From positions 1-21,154 of IMG/VR virus record IMGVR_UViG_3300034072_001616: a DNA stretch of 21,154 bases. The stretch is one strand, 5' to 3'. Origin of the DNA: a virus. The notes under the pieces were generated by a model. The model ran no database searches. It was not told the DNA's origin and was given only the letters and a program-made list of their open reading frames with translations. The translations under genes and the position numbers were made by a program. Shown piece after piece: positions 13,233 to 20,608 of this stretch (positions are counted from its first letter, which is position 1; the number at the start of each line of letters is the position of its first letter).

Positions 13233-13444
13233 TGGATATCGGCGAGCGCGGGCTGGAACGGGCCGAGGAGTTTGAGCGGCTCTCGAAAGATGCGGCGGTG
13301 GCGCGCATCCGCAACAACCTTGCCGGGATCGGCGAGGAGTTCTGCATCGCCTGCGGCGAACGGATCGAGGAGGCGCGGCGTCTGGCCATGCCATCGGCCA
13401 AGCGCTGCATCGACTGCCAGACCAGGCTGGAGCGCGCGAAGTGA
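13232..13444 (+). CDS. DksA/TraR-type C4 zinc-finger protein
   Basis: A 70-residue protein with CIACGERIEEARRLAMPSAKRCIDC. Cys38, Cys41, Cys59 and Cys62 form the DksA/TraR zinc finger, including the CG.RI...R and AMPSA.RC conservation. A helical N-terminus rich in Glu and Arg (GERGLERAEEFERLSKDAAV) precedes it. Full-size DksA and the short TraR insert into the RNA polymerase secondary channel and change promoter choice. This short form resembles TraR in size, so it may shift host polymerase to phage needs. It is overlapped by one base with the spanin gene and by four with the next. Such a gene is common in this part of Mu-like phages. Confidence 0.82.
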   Translation: MDIGERGLERAEEFERLSKDAAVARIRNNLAGIGEEFCIACGERIEEARRLAMPSAKRCIDCQTRLERAK

Positions 13445-13887
13445 TCCTGCACCTGTCCGAGCCTCTGTCCTTCACCAAGTTCCTCAGCCTCTGGCTGCCG
13501 ACGCTCGCCGTCGCCGTGGTGGTGCCCGATGTGCAGACCCCGCTGGGCGACCGCTTCCTGATCGATGCCTGGGGCCTGCCGATCCCGGTGGTGACCTGCA
13601 TCCTCGGCGCGATCGGCATCATCGCCGCGCGGCCTTTCACCGTGCGGGCCGAGGCGGACCTTGGCTGGAAGCTGCGCCTGCTCGTCAGCTTCATCATGCT
13701 GGTGGTGGTCGAGCTGTGGATCATCGAGAGCCGCCCCGGGTGGCTGTTCGCCTTCGTCGTCGCCATCGGCCTCGGCTTTTCCGGCTTCAGCCTGCTCGAA
13801 CTGTTCGGCGAGCAGGTGAAGGACTTCGTGCGCCGCGCATTCGCCGGGGCGATCAATACCATCGGCAGAGGACCAGATCCCAAATGA
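13441..13887 (+). CDS. Multi-span membrane protein, probable holin
   Basis: A 148-residue protein beginning with GTG 13441 that overlaps the previous stop (GTGA). Up to four hydrophobic segments are seen: LSLWLPTLAVAVVVP (about 15-29), PVVTCILGAIGIIAA (about 49-63), LRLLVSFIMLVVVELWII (about 80-97) and WLFAFVVAIGLGFSGFSLL (about 102-121). The tail is charged. Location in the lysis cluster behind lysozyme and spanins makes a holin-type role the best guess. I do not recognise a defined holin family and a purely structural membrane role remains possible. Confidence 0.65.
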   Translation: MILHLSEPLSFTKFLSLWLPTLAVAVVVPDVQTPLGDRFLIDAWGLPIPVVTCILGAIGIIAARPFTVRAEADLGWKLRLLVSFIMLVVVELWIIESRPGWLFAFVVAIGLGFSGFSLLELFGEQVKDFVRRAFAGAINTIGRGPDPK

Positions 13888-14300
13888 GCCCCGGCAACCT
13901 CCTCGAGCTGGCGATCATCGCCTTCATCGTCATCGGCATCACGATCGCGGCGTGGCGCGGCGGGGCCAAGAACCCGGTCGGCACCGGCGGGCTCGACAAG
14001 AAGATCAACGACCTTTCGGGCGAGGTGAAGGCGGTCAAGACCAAGGTCGGCGAGATCGTCGAGCGGGTCGAGAAGATCGAGGGCGACACCGCCAGCGCGG
14101 CCGATATCAAGCGGCTGGAAAACGCGATCGACCGGCTGGCGAACAAGCAGGCCGATCACGAATCGCGCCAGCGCGCGCTGGCCGACAAGCAGTCGGAACA
14201 CGCGGCGATATCGGCCGGGACTGCCGCCAAGGTCGATCATATCGACCGCAATCTCAGCCTGATCATGTCCGTCGTCGTACCGAAGGGGATGGAGAAGTGA
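13884..14300 (+). CDS. DUF2730 family protein (Mu gp25-like)
   Basis: A 138-residue protein with an N-terminal membrane span (LELAIIAFIVIGITIAAW, about 7-24) and a long charged helix (DKKINDLSGEVKAVKTKVGE and on to about residue 115) likely to form a coiled coil. This is the layout of the DUF2730 proteins found between the lysis and packaging genes of Mu-like phages. The function is not established. The ATG overlaps the upstream stop (ATGA). Confidence 0.7.
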   Translation: MSPGNLLELAIIAFIVIGITIAAWRGGAKNPVGTGGLDKKINDLSGEVKAVKTKVGEIVERVEKIEGDTASAADIKRLENAIDRLANKQADHESRQRALADKQSEHAAISAGTAAKVDHIDRNLSLIMSVVVPKGMEK

Positions 14301-14605
14301 CTTTCGCCGCCAACCTTGCCGAGGGTGTCGCCCGCGAGGCCCGCCTTGCCATGCTGCGCGCGCTGGCCGCGCAGACCGACGGCCGCCTGTCCGACATCCT
14401 GCTCAAGCGCACGCTCGACATCTATGGCTACCGCCGCGATCGCGACTGGATCCGCACCCAGCTGCGCAAGCTCGCCGATCTGGGCGCTGTCAGCCTGTCG
14501 GAAAGCGGCGAGGTGCTGTTCGCGCTGATCGAAGGCCCGGGCCGCGATCATATCGAGGAGCGCAGCGTGATCGAAGGCGTGATGCGCCCGTCGGAGGCGC
14601 GCTGA
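14297..14605 (+). CDS. Mu gp26-like winged-helix protein
   Basis: A 102-residue protein starting at GTG 14297, overlapping the preceding stop. The middle (RLSDILLKRTLDIYGYRRDRDWIRTQLRKLADLGAVSLSESGEVLF) has the form of a winged helix: helix, helix-turn-helix, then a beta hairpin. It matches the small regulator-like protein that sits between the gp25- and gp27-like genes of Mu relatives (VpaChn25_0724 type). A role as a DNA-binding accessory factor in packaging or late regulation is possible. Its place in the conserved order supports the identification more than any single motif. Confidence 0.7.
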   Translation: MTFAANLAEGVAREARLAMLRALAAQTDGRLSDILLKRTLDIYGYRRDRDWIRTQLRKLADLGAVSLSESGEVLFALIEGPGRDHIEERSVIEGVMRPSEAR

Positions 14606-14772
14606 TGACGCGCGAGGATGATCCCGATTGGGCGCTGATCGACACGCTCGACGCCGAGCTGCTCGATGACGAGGAAGACGATTGTCTGCACGATTGCGGT
14701 CTCATGCCTGACGGCCAGTGCATGCTGGCGGGCACCGAGTTCTGTGATTGGGATTGCGGGAGGCTCGGCTGA
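14605..14772 (+). CDS. Small acidic Cys-rich protein
   Basis: A 55-residue frame coupled on both sides by TGATG overlaps. It is very acidic (Asp/Glu run AELLDDEEDD) and ends with five Cys: Cys27, Cys31, Cys39, Cys47 and Cys51, in the pattern C-x3-C-x7-C-x7-C-x3-C. This spacing is regular enough to suggest a metal site or disulfide cluster. I do not recognise it. It sits in the packaging block between the gp26-like and gp27-like genes. The GTCGGAGGCGC upstream offers a ribosome site. Confidence 0.6.
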   Translation: MTREDDPDWALIDTLDAELLDDEEDDCLHDCGLMPDGQCMLAGTEFCDWDCGRLG

Positions 14773-15347
14773 TGGCGCGGGGCAAGCGCAAGGAAGGCCG
14801 CGGGCACCTGTCGACGATCGACATGCTGCCCGATGAAGCCGAGGGCGCGATCGTCTGGGCCAATGAGCAGCTGCGCGAACGCAAGCTGCCCAGCGCCGTC
14901 ATCCTGGCCGAGTTCAACGAGCGGCTCGCCGATCTCGGCATGGCCCCGATCAGCAAGAGCGCCTGGGGCCGCTACGCTGTGCGCAAGGCGATCCAGTTCC
15001 GCCGCCTTGACGAGATCCAGCGCATGGGCGGCGAGCTGGCCCGCACCATGGACGCCAAGGCCCCGGACGAGGTCACCGTCGCGGTGGCCGAGCTGCTGAA
15101 GGTGGCGATCTTCGAGATCCTCGAAGACGGCGAAGTCTCGGCCGCCGGCATCATGCAGATGAGCCGCGCGCTGCAATCGGTGGTCAGCGCCCAGAAGACC
15201 AGCGCCGAATATCGCGAGCGGCTGGAGAAGGAAGTGCAGGAGCGGCTGGCCAAGGCCGCGAAGGACGCAGGCGAGATCGGCAAGAAGAAGGGCGTTTCGC
15301 CCGAGGCGATCGCCGAGATCAACCGCGCACTGCTGGGGCAGGGCTGA
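14772..15347 (+). CDS. DUF3486 protein, Mu gp27-like small terminase candidate
   Basis: A 191-residue protein with the gp27/DUF3486 beginning MARGKRKEGRGHLSTIDMLP. An HTH-like N-terminal domain follows (ANEQLRERKLPSAVILAEFNERLADLGMAPISKSAWGRYAVRKAIQ), then a long helical C-terminal region (YRERLEKEVQERLAKAAKDA) typical of oligomerising small terminases. In Mu relatives this protein precedes the large terminase and is believed to recognise packaging DNA. Here too it directly precedes and overlaps the large terminase by one base. ATG 14772 is chosen because it overlaps the upstream stop. Confidence 0.82.
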   Translation: MARGKRKEGRGHLSTIDMLPDEAEGAIVWANEQLRERKLPSAVILAEFNERLADLGMAPISKSAWGRYAVRKAIQFRRLDEIQRMGGELARTMDAKAPDEVTVAVAELLKVAIFEILEDGEVSAAGIMQMSRALQSVVSAQKTSAEYRERLEKEVQERLAKAAKDAGEIGKKKGVSPEAIAEINRALLGQG

Positions 15348-16771
15348 TGGCAAAAGCCAAGGGCAACGCCAAATGCATCCCGGCTGACAAGGGCGCGATC
15401 ATGCTGCCCTATCAGGCGCGCTGGGTGCGTGATGGTGCGCGGCTGAAGCTGATCGAGAAATCGCGCCAGATCGGCCTGAGCTGGGCCACCGCCTATGCCG
15501 CCGTCCAGCGCACCGCGCTCACCACCGCGCGCTTCGACCAGTGGGTCAGCTCGCGCGATGATATCCAGGCGCAGCTGTTCCTTGAGGATTGCAAGTTCTG
15601 GGCGGGCAACCTGTCGATCGCCGCGCAGGATCTGGGCGAGCAGGTGCTCGATCCGACGGCACGCCAGACCGCCTATGTCCTGCGCTTCGCCAACACGCGG
15701 CGGATCAATTCGATGAGCTCGAACCCGAACGCGCAGGCGGGCAAGCGCGGCGGACGCATTCTCGACGAGTTCGCGCTCCACCCCGATCCGCGCAAGCTGT
15801 GGACCATCGCCTATCCCGGGATCACCTGGGGAGGTTCGATGGAGCTGATCAGCACACACCGGGGCAGCGCCAACTTCTTCAACCAGCTGGTCCGCGAAAT
15901 CCGCGAGCAGGGCAATCCGAAGAAGATATCCTTGCACACCGTTACCTTGCAGGACGCGCTCGATCAGGGCTTCCTGTGGAAGCTCCAGCAGACCCTGCCG
16001 CCCGACGATGAAAAGCAGGCGATGGACGAGGCTGCCTATTTCGACTTCGTGCGCAGCGGCGCGGCCGACGAGGAGAGCTTCCAGCAGGAATACATGTGCC
16101 GCCCGGCCGATGATGACGCCGCCTTCCTCGAATATGATCTGATCGCCCGCGCCGAATATGCGCAAGGGACGGATTGGCAGACGATCGAGGGCGGCACGCT
16201 CTACGCCGGGATCGATATCGGGCGGAAGAAAGACCTCACCGTCCTGTGGCTGCTCGAGAAGCTGGGCGACGTGTTTTACACCCGCGAGGTCATCACCCTG
16301 CACAACATGTCGAAGCCCGATCAGGAAGCGGTGATCTGGCCGTGGGTGGAACGGGTGCTGGCATCGGGCGGGCGCGTGGCGCAGGATTACACCGGGCTCG
16401 GCATCGGCTGGGGCGATGATGCCCAGCGCCGGTTTGGCAAATATCGCTACGAATGCGTCAGCTTCACCGCGCAGACCAAGGAGGCGCTGGCCTATCCGGT
16501 GCGCGGCGCGATGGAAGACCGGCGGCTTCGCATCCCGCACGACGGCAAGATCCGCGCCGATCTGCGTAGCGTCACCAAGCAGGTGACCGGCGCGGGCAAC
16601 ATCCGCTTTACCGCCGAGCGCACGCCCGATGGCCACGCTGACCGCTTCTGGGCGCTGGCGCTGGCGCTCCATGCCGCAAGCACGCCCGGCGGTGCGCCCT
16701 GGCGGCCGGTGGCGGACAGCCGCCGCCAGCCCGACGTCCTCGACCTCGATGCAGACTGGATCCCGGCATGA
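15347..16771 (+). CDS. Large terminase subunit (Mu gp28-like)
   Basis: A 474-residue packaging motor. The ATPase half has LIEKSRQIGLSWATA (about 35-48), the variant Walker A of this terminase family, and GGRILDEFALH (about 135-145) with the Walker B acids. The C-terminal nuclease domain begins at about residue 286 with YAGIDIGRKKDLT (Asp290 as first metal ligand) and includes a later Asp-rich segment near AQDYTGLGIGWGDD. It translocates DNA into the prohead and makes the headful cut; in Mu-like phages packaging starts near the left end and takes some host DNA. It is shorter than Mu gp28 but has both catalytic halves. It overlaps the small terminase gene. Confidence 0.88.
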   Translation: MAKAKGNAKCIPADKGAIMLPYQARWVRDGARLKLIEKSRQIGLSWATAYAAVQRTALTTARFDQWVSSRDDIQAQLFLEDCKFWAGNLSIAAQDLGEQVLDPTARQTAYVLRFANTRRINSMSSNPNAQAGKRGGRILDEFALHPDPRKLWTIAYPGITWGGSMELISTHRGSANFFNQLVREIREQGNPKKISLHTVTLQDALDQGFLWKLQQTLPPDDEKQAMDEAAYFDFVRSGAADEESFQQEYMCRPADDDAAFLEYDLIARAEYAQGTDWQTIEGGTLYAGIDIGRKKDLTVLWLLEKLGDVFYTREVITLHNMSKPDQEAVIWPWVERVLASGGRVAQDYTGLGIGWGDDAQRRFGKYRYECVSFTAQTKEALAYPVRGAMEDRRLRIPHDGKIRADLRSVTKQVTGAGNIRFTAERTPDGHADRFWALALALHAASTPGGAPWRPVADSRRQPDVLDLDADWIPA

Positions 16772-16932
16772 AGACTGGCACGCATAATCTGGGCGCGAAC
16801 GCCTTCTCGCAGCTGACCTTGGTCACTGTCAGCGATGGCTCGGTGCTGATCCGTCAGACCGGTGTAGGCCGCCAGCATAACATCACCCTGTCGGCCCATC
16901 AGGCCAAGCTGCTGAAGGACGTCCTCGCATGA
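16768..16932 (+). CDS. Small hypothetical protein between terminase and portal
   Basis: A 54-residue frame linked to the terminase and portal genes by ATGA overlaps on both sides. The sequence starts MKTGTHNLGANAFSQLTLVT, is beta-rich and polar in the middle (SVLIRQTGVGRQHNITLSAH) and ends with a short helix (QAKLLKDVLA). No membrane or Cys motif is present. I do not recognise it. Coupling on both sides, with GCAT junctions shared with the neighbours, makes it a likely real gene. Confidence 0.55.
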   Translation: MKTGTHNLGANAFSQLTLVTVSDGSVLIRQTGVGRQHNITLSAHQAKLLKDVLA

Positions 16933-19106
16933 GCACCAACACCGGCGGCAACTTCCTCACCAAGGCGCTCGCCCGCGTCACCACCTCGCTCACCCAGATG
17001 CGCCATGCCGCGCAGTCGCTGTTCTGGGGCGGGCTGCTGAAGCGCACCCGCTTCGATTACGCCCGCGAGGTCGGCGACATGCTGGACGCGAGCGTGGTGA
17101 TGGCCCCGATCATGTGGCTGCAGCGCGCGCTGCCCGAGGCAAACCTTGCCATGCGCGACCGCCAGAAGGGCGGGAAGCTGGAGCCGGTCGAGGAGCACCC
17201 GCTGCTCGAGCTGATCCGCAATCCGAACCCGTTCTACGGCGATATCGCCCTGTGGGGCGCGACCATCCTCAGCTATTGCACCTCGGGCGACGCCTATTGG
17301 GTGAAGGTGCGCAACACATCCGGCGTGCCTGTCGAGCTGTGGTATGTCCCGCACTGGATGATGGAGCCCAAGGCGGGCCTCGACGGGACCGAGTTCCTGT
17401 CGCACTACGAATATTCGCCCGGCACCGGCTTCGGCCGGATGTACCTCGATCCCGATGATGTGATCCACTTCCGCCACGGCCTCAACCCGCGCGATCTGCG
17501 CCGGGGCCTGTCGCCGCTGCAGAGCGTGATCCGCGAGATCTTCGCCGATATCGAAAGCAGCAACTTCGTCGCCAGCCTGCTCCGCAACATGGGCGTGCCC
17601 GGTGTGGTGATCAGCCCCAAGGGCGGGGCCATGCCGACGCCCGAGGATGTCGAGGCGACAAAGGCGTGGTTCAACCAGACCTTCAGCGGCGATGGGCGCG
17701 GCGGCACGCTGGTGATGGGCGCACCGACCGAGGTGAGCCAGTACGGCTTCAACCCCCAGCAGATGGAGCTGAGCGGCGCGCGAGACGTCGCTGAGGAACG
17801 CGTCTGCGCCGCGCTCGGCATCCCGGCCGCTGTCGTCGGCTTCGGCGCGGGTCTCCAGTCGACCAAGGTCGGCGCGACGATGGAGGAGATGCGCAAGCTC
17901 GCCTGGCACAACGGCGTGCTGCCGCTTGGCCGCGCGCTGATCGACGAGCTGCAGCGCAGCCTGCTGCCCGATTTCCAGCGCGGGGAACGCCGCCGCCTGG
18001 AGCTGTTCTGGGACACCGACGAGGTGCTCGCCCTGCAAGAGGACGAGAACCGTACCACCGAACGCAAGCTCAATGAGCTGAAGGCCGGGGCGATCACGCT
18101 CTACGACTATCTCACCGAGACCGGGCGCGAGGCTGACGAGGCGCATAAGTATTACCTGCGGCCGATCTCGGTGATGGAGGTGCCGCTCGCGGAGGCTGGC
18201 CGTGGGCGCGCGCCGATGGAGCCTGTCGGCGTCCAGTCACCAGACCTACTGCCGCCGCCCGCCAAGGCGCTTCCGGCTCCGGCTGGAAAGGCCGCCAATC
18301 CGCTCGAGGACTATCTCCCCGCCAATGCCCGCGAGGCCAGCGCCGATGCCATAGCGCGGGGCGAGCGTTTCGCTCTGATGCTGCGCGCCGAGGAGCGCGC
18401 CGATCGCGAGGCCTTCACCGCTGCGCTGCTGCCGCTGTTTGAAGGCTGGGGCGACACCGCCGGCAAGATCGCGCTCGATGTGCTGCGGGCGCGCGGCGAA
18501 AAAGCCTTCGAGAAAGCCGAACCCGATCCCGAGCTGATCAACCAGATCATCGACCTGCTCAATCTCGAAGCATGGGAGCAGGGCCTCTCGTCCCGCTACC
18601 AGGCTCAATATGTCGGCATCGCCCGAAAGGTCGCCGCCGCGATCGAGGAGGCAGGCTTCGGCACCGGCCTGCCCGATCCGGTGATGCGCCAGATCATCGC
18701 TGCCGGCGGCACCCGCGCCGGGCTGGTCGATGTGCCGGCGCAGACCCGGCAGGCGATCTTCGATGCGCTGGCTGAAGGCCGCGCTCTGGGCGAAGGCGCG
18801 CAGGCGCTGGCCAACCGCATCGCCAACAGCGTCGAGGGTAGCCACTGGGGCAATGCCGAAACCCGCGCCCGCGTGATCGCCCGCACCGAAACCAAGTATG
18901 CGCAGAACATCTCGACGCTTGAGGCCGGCCGCGCTGCGGGGGTCGAGGAATACGTGATCTTCGACGGCCGCTTCGGCGAGCCGCGATCCGAGCTCGCCCA
19001 CATCGCCCGCGACGGCAAGATCGTATCGGCCGAGGATGCCTGGATCATGGCCACCAACATGCGGCCCAACTGCACCCTCAGCTTTGCACCCCACTTCTCG
19101 CTCTAG
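16929..19106 (+). CDS. HK97-type portal fused to a MuF-type head morphogenesis domain
   Basis: A 725-residue protein in which two usual phage genes appear joined. Residues about 30-420 look like an HK97-family portal (LELIRNPNPFYG, DAYWVKVRNTSGVPVELWYV, DVIHFRHGLNPRDLRRGLSPLQ, GIPAAVVGFGAGLQSTKVG). A Pro/Ala-rich linker at about 435-460 (PPPAKALPAPAGKAAN) follows. Residues about 465-725 are helical and end in the MuF motif region (NAETRARVIARTETKYAQNI at about 640-659, then NCTLSFAPHF). MuF proteins bind the portal inside the procapsid and often work as minor head proteins. The frame is continuous across the linker. In Mu the portal (gp29) and gp30 are separate and the portal is of another family. 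Confidence 0.85.
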   Translation: MSTNTGGNFLTKALARVTTSLTQMRHAAQSLFWGGLLKRTRFDYAREVGDMLDASVVMAPIMWLQRALPEANLAMRDRQKGGKLEPVEEHPLLELIRNPNPFYGDIALWGATILSYCTSGDAYWVKVRNTSGVPVELWYVPHWMMEPKAGLDGTEFLSHYEYSPGTGFGRMYLDPDDVIHFRHGLNPRDLRRGLSPLQSVIREIFADIESSNFVASLLRNMGVPGVVISPKGGAMPTPEDVEATKAWFNQTFSGDGRGGTLVMGAPTEVSQYGFNPQQMELSGARDVAEERVCAALGIPAAVVGFGAGLQSTKVGATMEEMRKLAWHNGVLPLGRALIDELQRSLLPDFQRGERRRLELFWDTDEVLALQEDENRTTERKLNELKAGAITLYDYLTETGREADEAHKYYLRPISVMEVPLAEAGRGRAPMEPVGVQSPDLLPPPAKALPAPAGKAANPLEDYLPANAREASADAIARGERFALMLRAEERADREAFTAALLPLFEGWGDTAGKIALDVLRARGEKAFEKAEPDPELINQIIDLLNLEAWEQGLSSRYQAQYVGIARKVAAAIEEAGFGTGLPDPVMRQIIAAGGTRAGLVDVPAQTRQAIFDALAEGRALGEGAQALANRIANSVEGSHWGNAETRARVIARTETKYAQNISTLEAGRAAGVEEYVIFDGRFGEPRSELAHIARDGKIVSAEDAWIMATNMRPNCTLSFAPHFSL

Positions 19107-19116
19107 GAGCCCGACC

Positions 19117-19815
19117 ATGCAGACCAAGAACCTGACCGTCACCGAGATGGGCGAGACCGGCAAGGGCCTCGCCATCCTCGCCCGCCTCTCCGAAGTCGAT
19201 CACGACGGCGACACCTATGCGCCGGGAGCCTTTAGCTGGAAGGGCGACCAGTGGTGCCCTCTGATCCACCACCACGATCGCTACCAGATGCCCTTCGGCA
19301 AGGCGCGGGTCTACGAGGAGGGCGACATCGCCTATGCCGAGCTGCACCTCAACCTCGAAACCCGCGCCGGGGCCGACTGGCACAAGGCGCTGCTGTTCGA
19401 TCTGGCCACCGGCAAGTCGGTGCAGGAGTATTCCTACGGCTTCGAGGTGCTGGACGCCGATTACAACATCACCGCCGACAGCCGCACCCGGGTGCTGAAG
19501 CAGCTTGACGTGCATGAGGTTTCGACGGTGGTGCGCGGGGCCGGGCGCGGCACCCGCACGCTCAGCATGAAGGAGCTGAAGGACGCCGCCTTCGCCCCGC
19601 TGATCGGATCGCTGGGCGAACTGGCCGAGGCGCTGAAGGGCGATCCCCAGTCGCTCACCGCCACCGGTCGCAAACAGCTCGAGCAGATCCACGCGCAGCT
19701 GGGGGCGGTCCTCGATCCGGCCGATCCCGATGCCGAGGCCAAGGCGCTGGCCGCGATCGAGGCTGAAATCGTCCACCACCTGACCCGCGATGCGCGAAGA
19801 AGGATTATCGGGTAA
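19117..19815 (+). CDS. HK97-type prohead protease
   Basis: A 232-residue capsid maturation protease. The family pattern is visible: LARLSEVDHDGDTYAPGAF, then PLIHHHDRYQMPFGKARV holding the catalytic His (51-53 cluster) and ETRAGADWHKALL. KSVQEYSYGFEVLD has the nucleophile Ser106. The C-terminal half is helical and may serve as a scaffold. It cleaves the delta domain of the capsid protein during head maturation. The ATG at 19117 has AGGAG seven bases upstream, just after the portal-MuF stop. Mu itself uses an unrelated protease/scaffold gene (I/Z), so this belongs to the exchanged head module. Confidence 0.88.
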   Translation: MQTKNLTVTEMGETGKGLAILARLSEVDHDGDTYAPGAFSWKGDQWCPLIHHHDRYQMPFGKARVYEEGDIAYAELHLNLETRAGADWHKALLFDLATGKSVQEYSYGFEVLDADYNITADSRTRVLKQLDVHEVSTVVRGAGRGTRTLSMKELKDAAFAPLIGSLGELAEALKGDPQSLTATGRKQLEQIHAQLGAVLDPADPDAEAKALAAIEAEIVHHLTRDARRRIIG

Positions 19816-19821
19816 CTTCGA

Positions 19822-19841
19822 GCAACCGACTCGGAGGTTGC
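19822..19841 (+). promoter_or_regulatory. Hairpin covering the ribosome site of the extra gene
   Basis: GCAACC (19822-19827) and GGTTGC (19836-19841) are perfectly complementary around an 8-base loop. The Shine-Dalgarno GGAGG (19833-19837) spans the loop and right arm, and the ATG follows at once at 19842. In RNA this would partly hide the ribosome site. The overlapping CCGACTCGG is also a short dyad. It could be a translational switch or chance. Confidence 0.4.
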
Positions 19842-20309
19842 ATGATCAGTGAAATTGCAGGGGCATTTTCGAGCCTCAAAGCGGCGACGGATATCGCTCT
19901 AGGCCTCAGTGCAACTTCGACCCAAGCGGCAGTCGATGAGGCGAAGATTGGGTTGCAGAGGCATCTACTGGAGGCGCAACAGGCCATCTTTGCTGCACAA
20001 GCGGTGCAAGTGGAGCAAGCCAAGAAGATTGCCGACCTGGAGGCAGAGATATCCCGCCTGAGATCGTGGGAGACTGAGAAAGCGAGATATGAGCTCAAGC
20101 AGTACGATAACGGCGCTCTCGCTTACGAACTGAAGGCAGAGGAGGCCGGGGGCGAACCACCTCATCAATTGTGTCCGAACTGTTTTCTGGAAGGCGCTAA
20201 GTCATATCTGCAACCCACGGGCGGGCTGAAGGCTGGCGCCAAAGCTACGGGATGCCCCAGATGCAAAAGTAGCTTTGCTTCAGGCGCGAAACACAACGTT
20301 TATATCTGA
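19842..20309 (+). CDS. Phage cargo protein: coiled coil plus CxxC zinc site, unknown function
   Basis: A 155-residue protein inserted between protease and capsid genes and with a lower GC content than both. Residues about 30-85 form a helical coiled coil (QRHLLEAQQAIFAAQAVQVE, KIADLEAEISRLRSWETEKA). The conserved-looking RYELKQYDNGALAYELK follows. A C-terminal zinc-ribbon-like part has CPNC (Cys111, Cys114) and CPRC (Cys138, Cys141). I recall similar proteins with the same ETEK.RYEL and C.NC patterns in many unrelated prophages, without known function. It has its own ribosome site within a hairpin and is followed by a candidate terminator, which fits a 'moron' gene. A lysogen or anti-host role is a guess. 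Confidence 0.7.
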   Translation: MISEIAGAFSSLKAATDIALGLSATSTQAAVDEAKIGLQRHLLEAQQAIFAAQAVQVEQAKKIADLEAEISRLRSWETEKARYELKQYDNGALAYELKAEEAGGEPPHQLCPNCFLEGAKSYLQPTGGLKAGAKATGCPRCKSSFASGAKHNVYI

Positions 20310-20347
20310 GGCGCTGGGGGCCGCCAGAATGCCCCAGAATTGATTGG

Positions 20348-20387
20348 AGGCCCGTCCCCCGCCAAAATTCGGGTGACGGCCTTCTTA
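20348..20387 (+). terminator. Candidate intrinsic terminator after the cargo gene
   Basis: AGGCCCGTC (20348-20356) pairs with GACGGCCTT (20375-20383), with one bulged C. An inner stem CCCG/CGGG closes a CCAAAATT loop (20362-20369). The long GC-rich hairpin is followed by a short T-containing tail (TCTTAT). It stands 38 bases after the stop at 20309. The T tail is weak, so efficiency is uncertain. Confidence 0.5.
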
Positions 20388-20525
20388 TGGCCTCTGAAAT
20401 CGCCGCTAGGGGGCGTTTCATAAGCGGGCCGCACCCGGCAGTGTCGATCATCGCCGGTTCCGGTTGTCGCATCGGCACGATCGCGCTACACCGCACCCAT
20501 CCCGACATCGCTGGCAATCCACTGC

Positions 20526-20547
20526 GCCCGGACACCTGTCCGGGGCG
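20526..20547. promoter_or_regulatory. 22-bp repeated element with perfect palindrome, copy 2
   Basis: This is identical over 22 bp to 11984-12005, with the dyad CCCGGACACCTGTCCGGG at 20527-20544. It lies 86 bp upstream of the capsid ATG and downstream of the candidate terminator, so it marks the start of another late unit. It is the second candidate binding site for the Mor-like activator. Confidence 0.7.
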
Positions 20548-20591
20548 AGAAGGCGCGTCTGCCCCGTCATTACGGCTCCACCGGTTTCATC

Positions 20592-20608
20592 CGCCGCACC
20601 GTGCGGCG
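20592..20608. repeat. Dyad in the capsid gene leader
   Basis: CGCCGCAC-C-GTGCGGCG is a perfect 8-bp-arm dyad that ends 22 bases before the capsid ATG and about 10 bases before its GGAGA ribosome site. In RNA it could form a 5' hairpin that stabilises the capsid transcript. As DNA it could be a protein site. It differs from the 22-bp element. Confidence 0.4.

Noticed and set aside
13450-13459. CACCTGTCCG as a third, half copy of the palindromic element
   Set aside because: Only the right half matches, it lies within the start of a coding region and no dyad is formed.
12678-14240. Minus-strand 520-codon open frame
   Set aside because: It crosses four coupled plus-strand genes with recognisable domains; its translation is Arg/Ser/Pro-rich noise.
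14972-16672. Minus-strand 566-codon open frame
   Set aside because: It is antisense to the small and large terminase genes, which have clear motifs; no ribosome site or family pattern is present.
389-20404. GGCCTCTGAAA(C/T)CGCC at 389-404 and 20389-20404 as a shared control element
   Set aside because: It is a 16-base match with one mismatch. A few such pairs are expected by chance in a window of this size, and the two contexts are unrelated.
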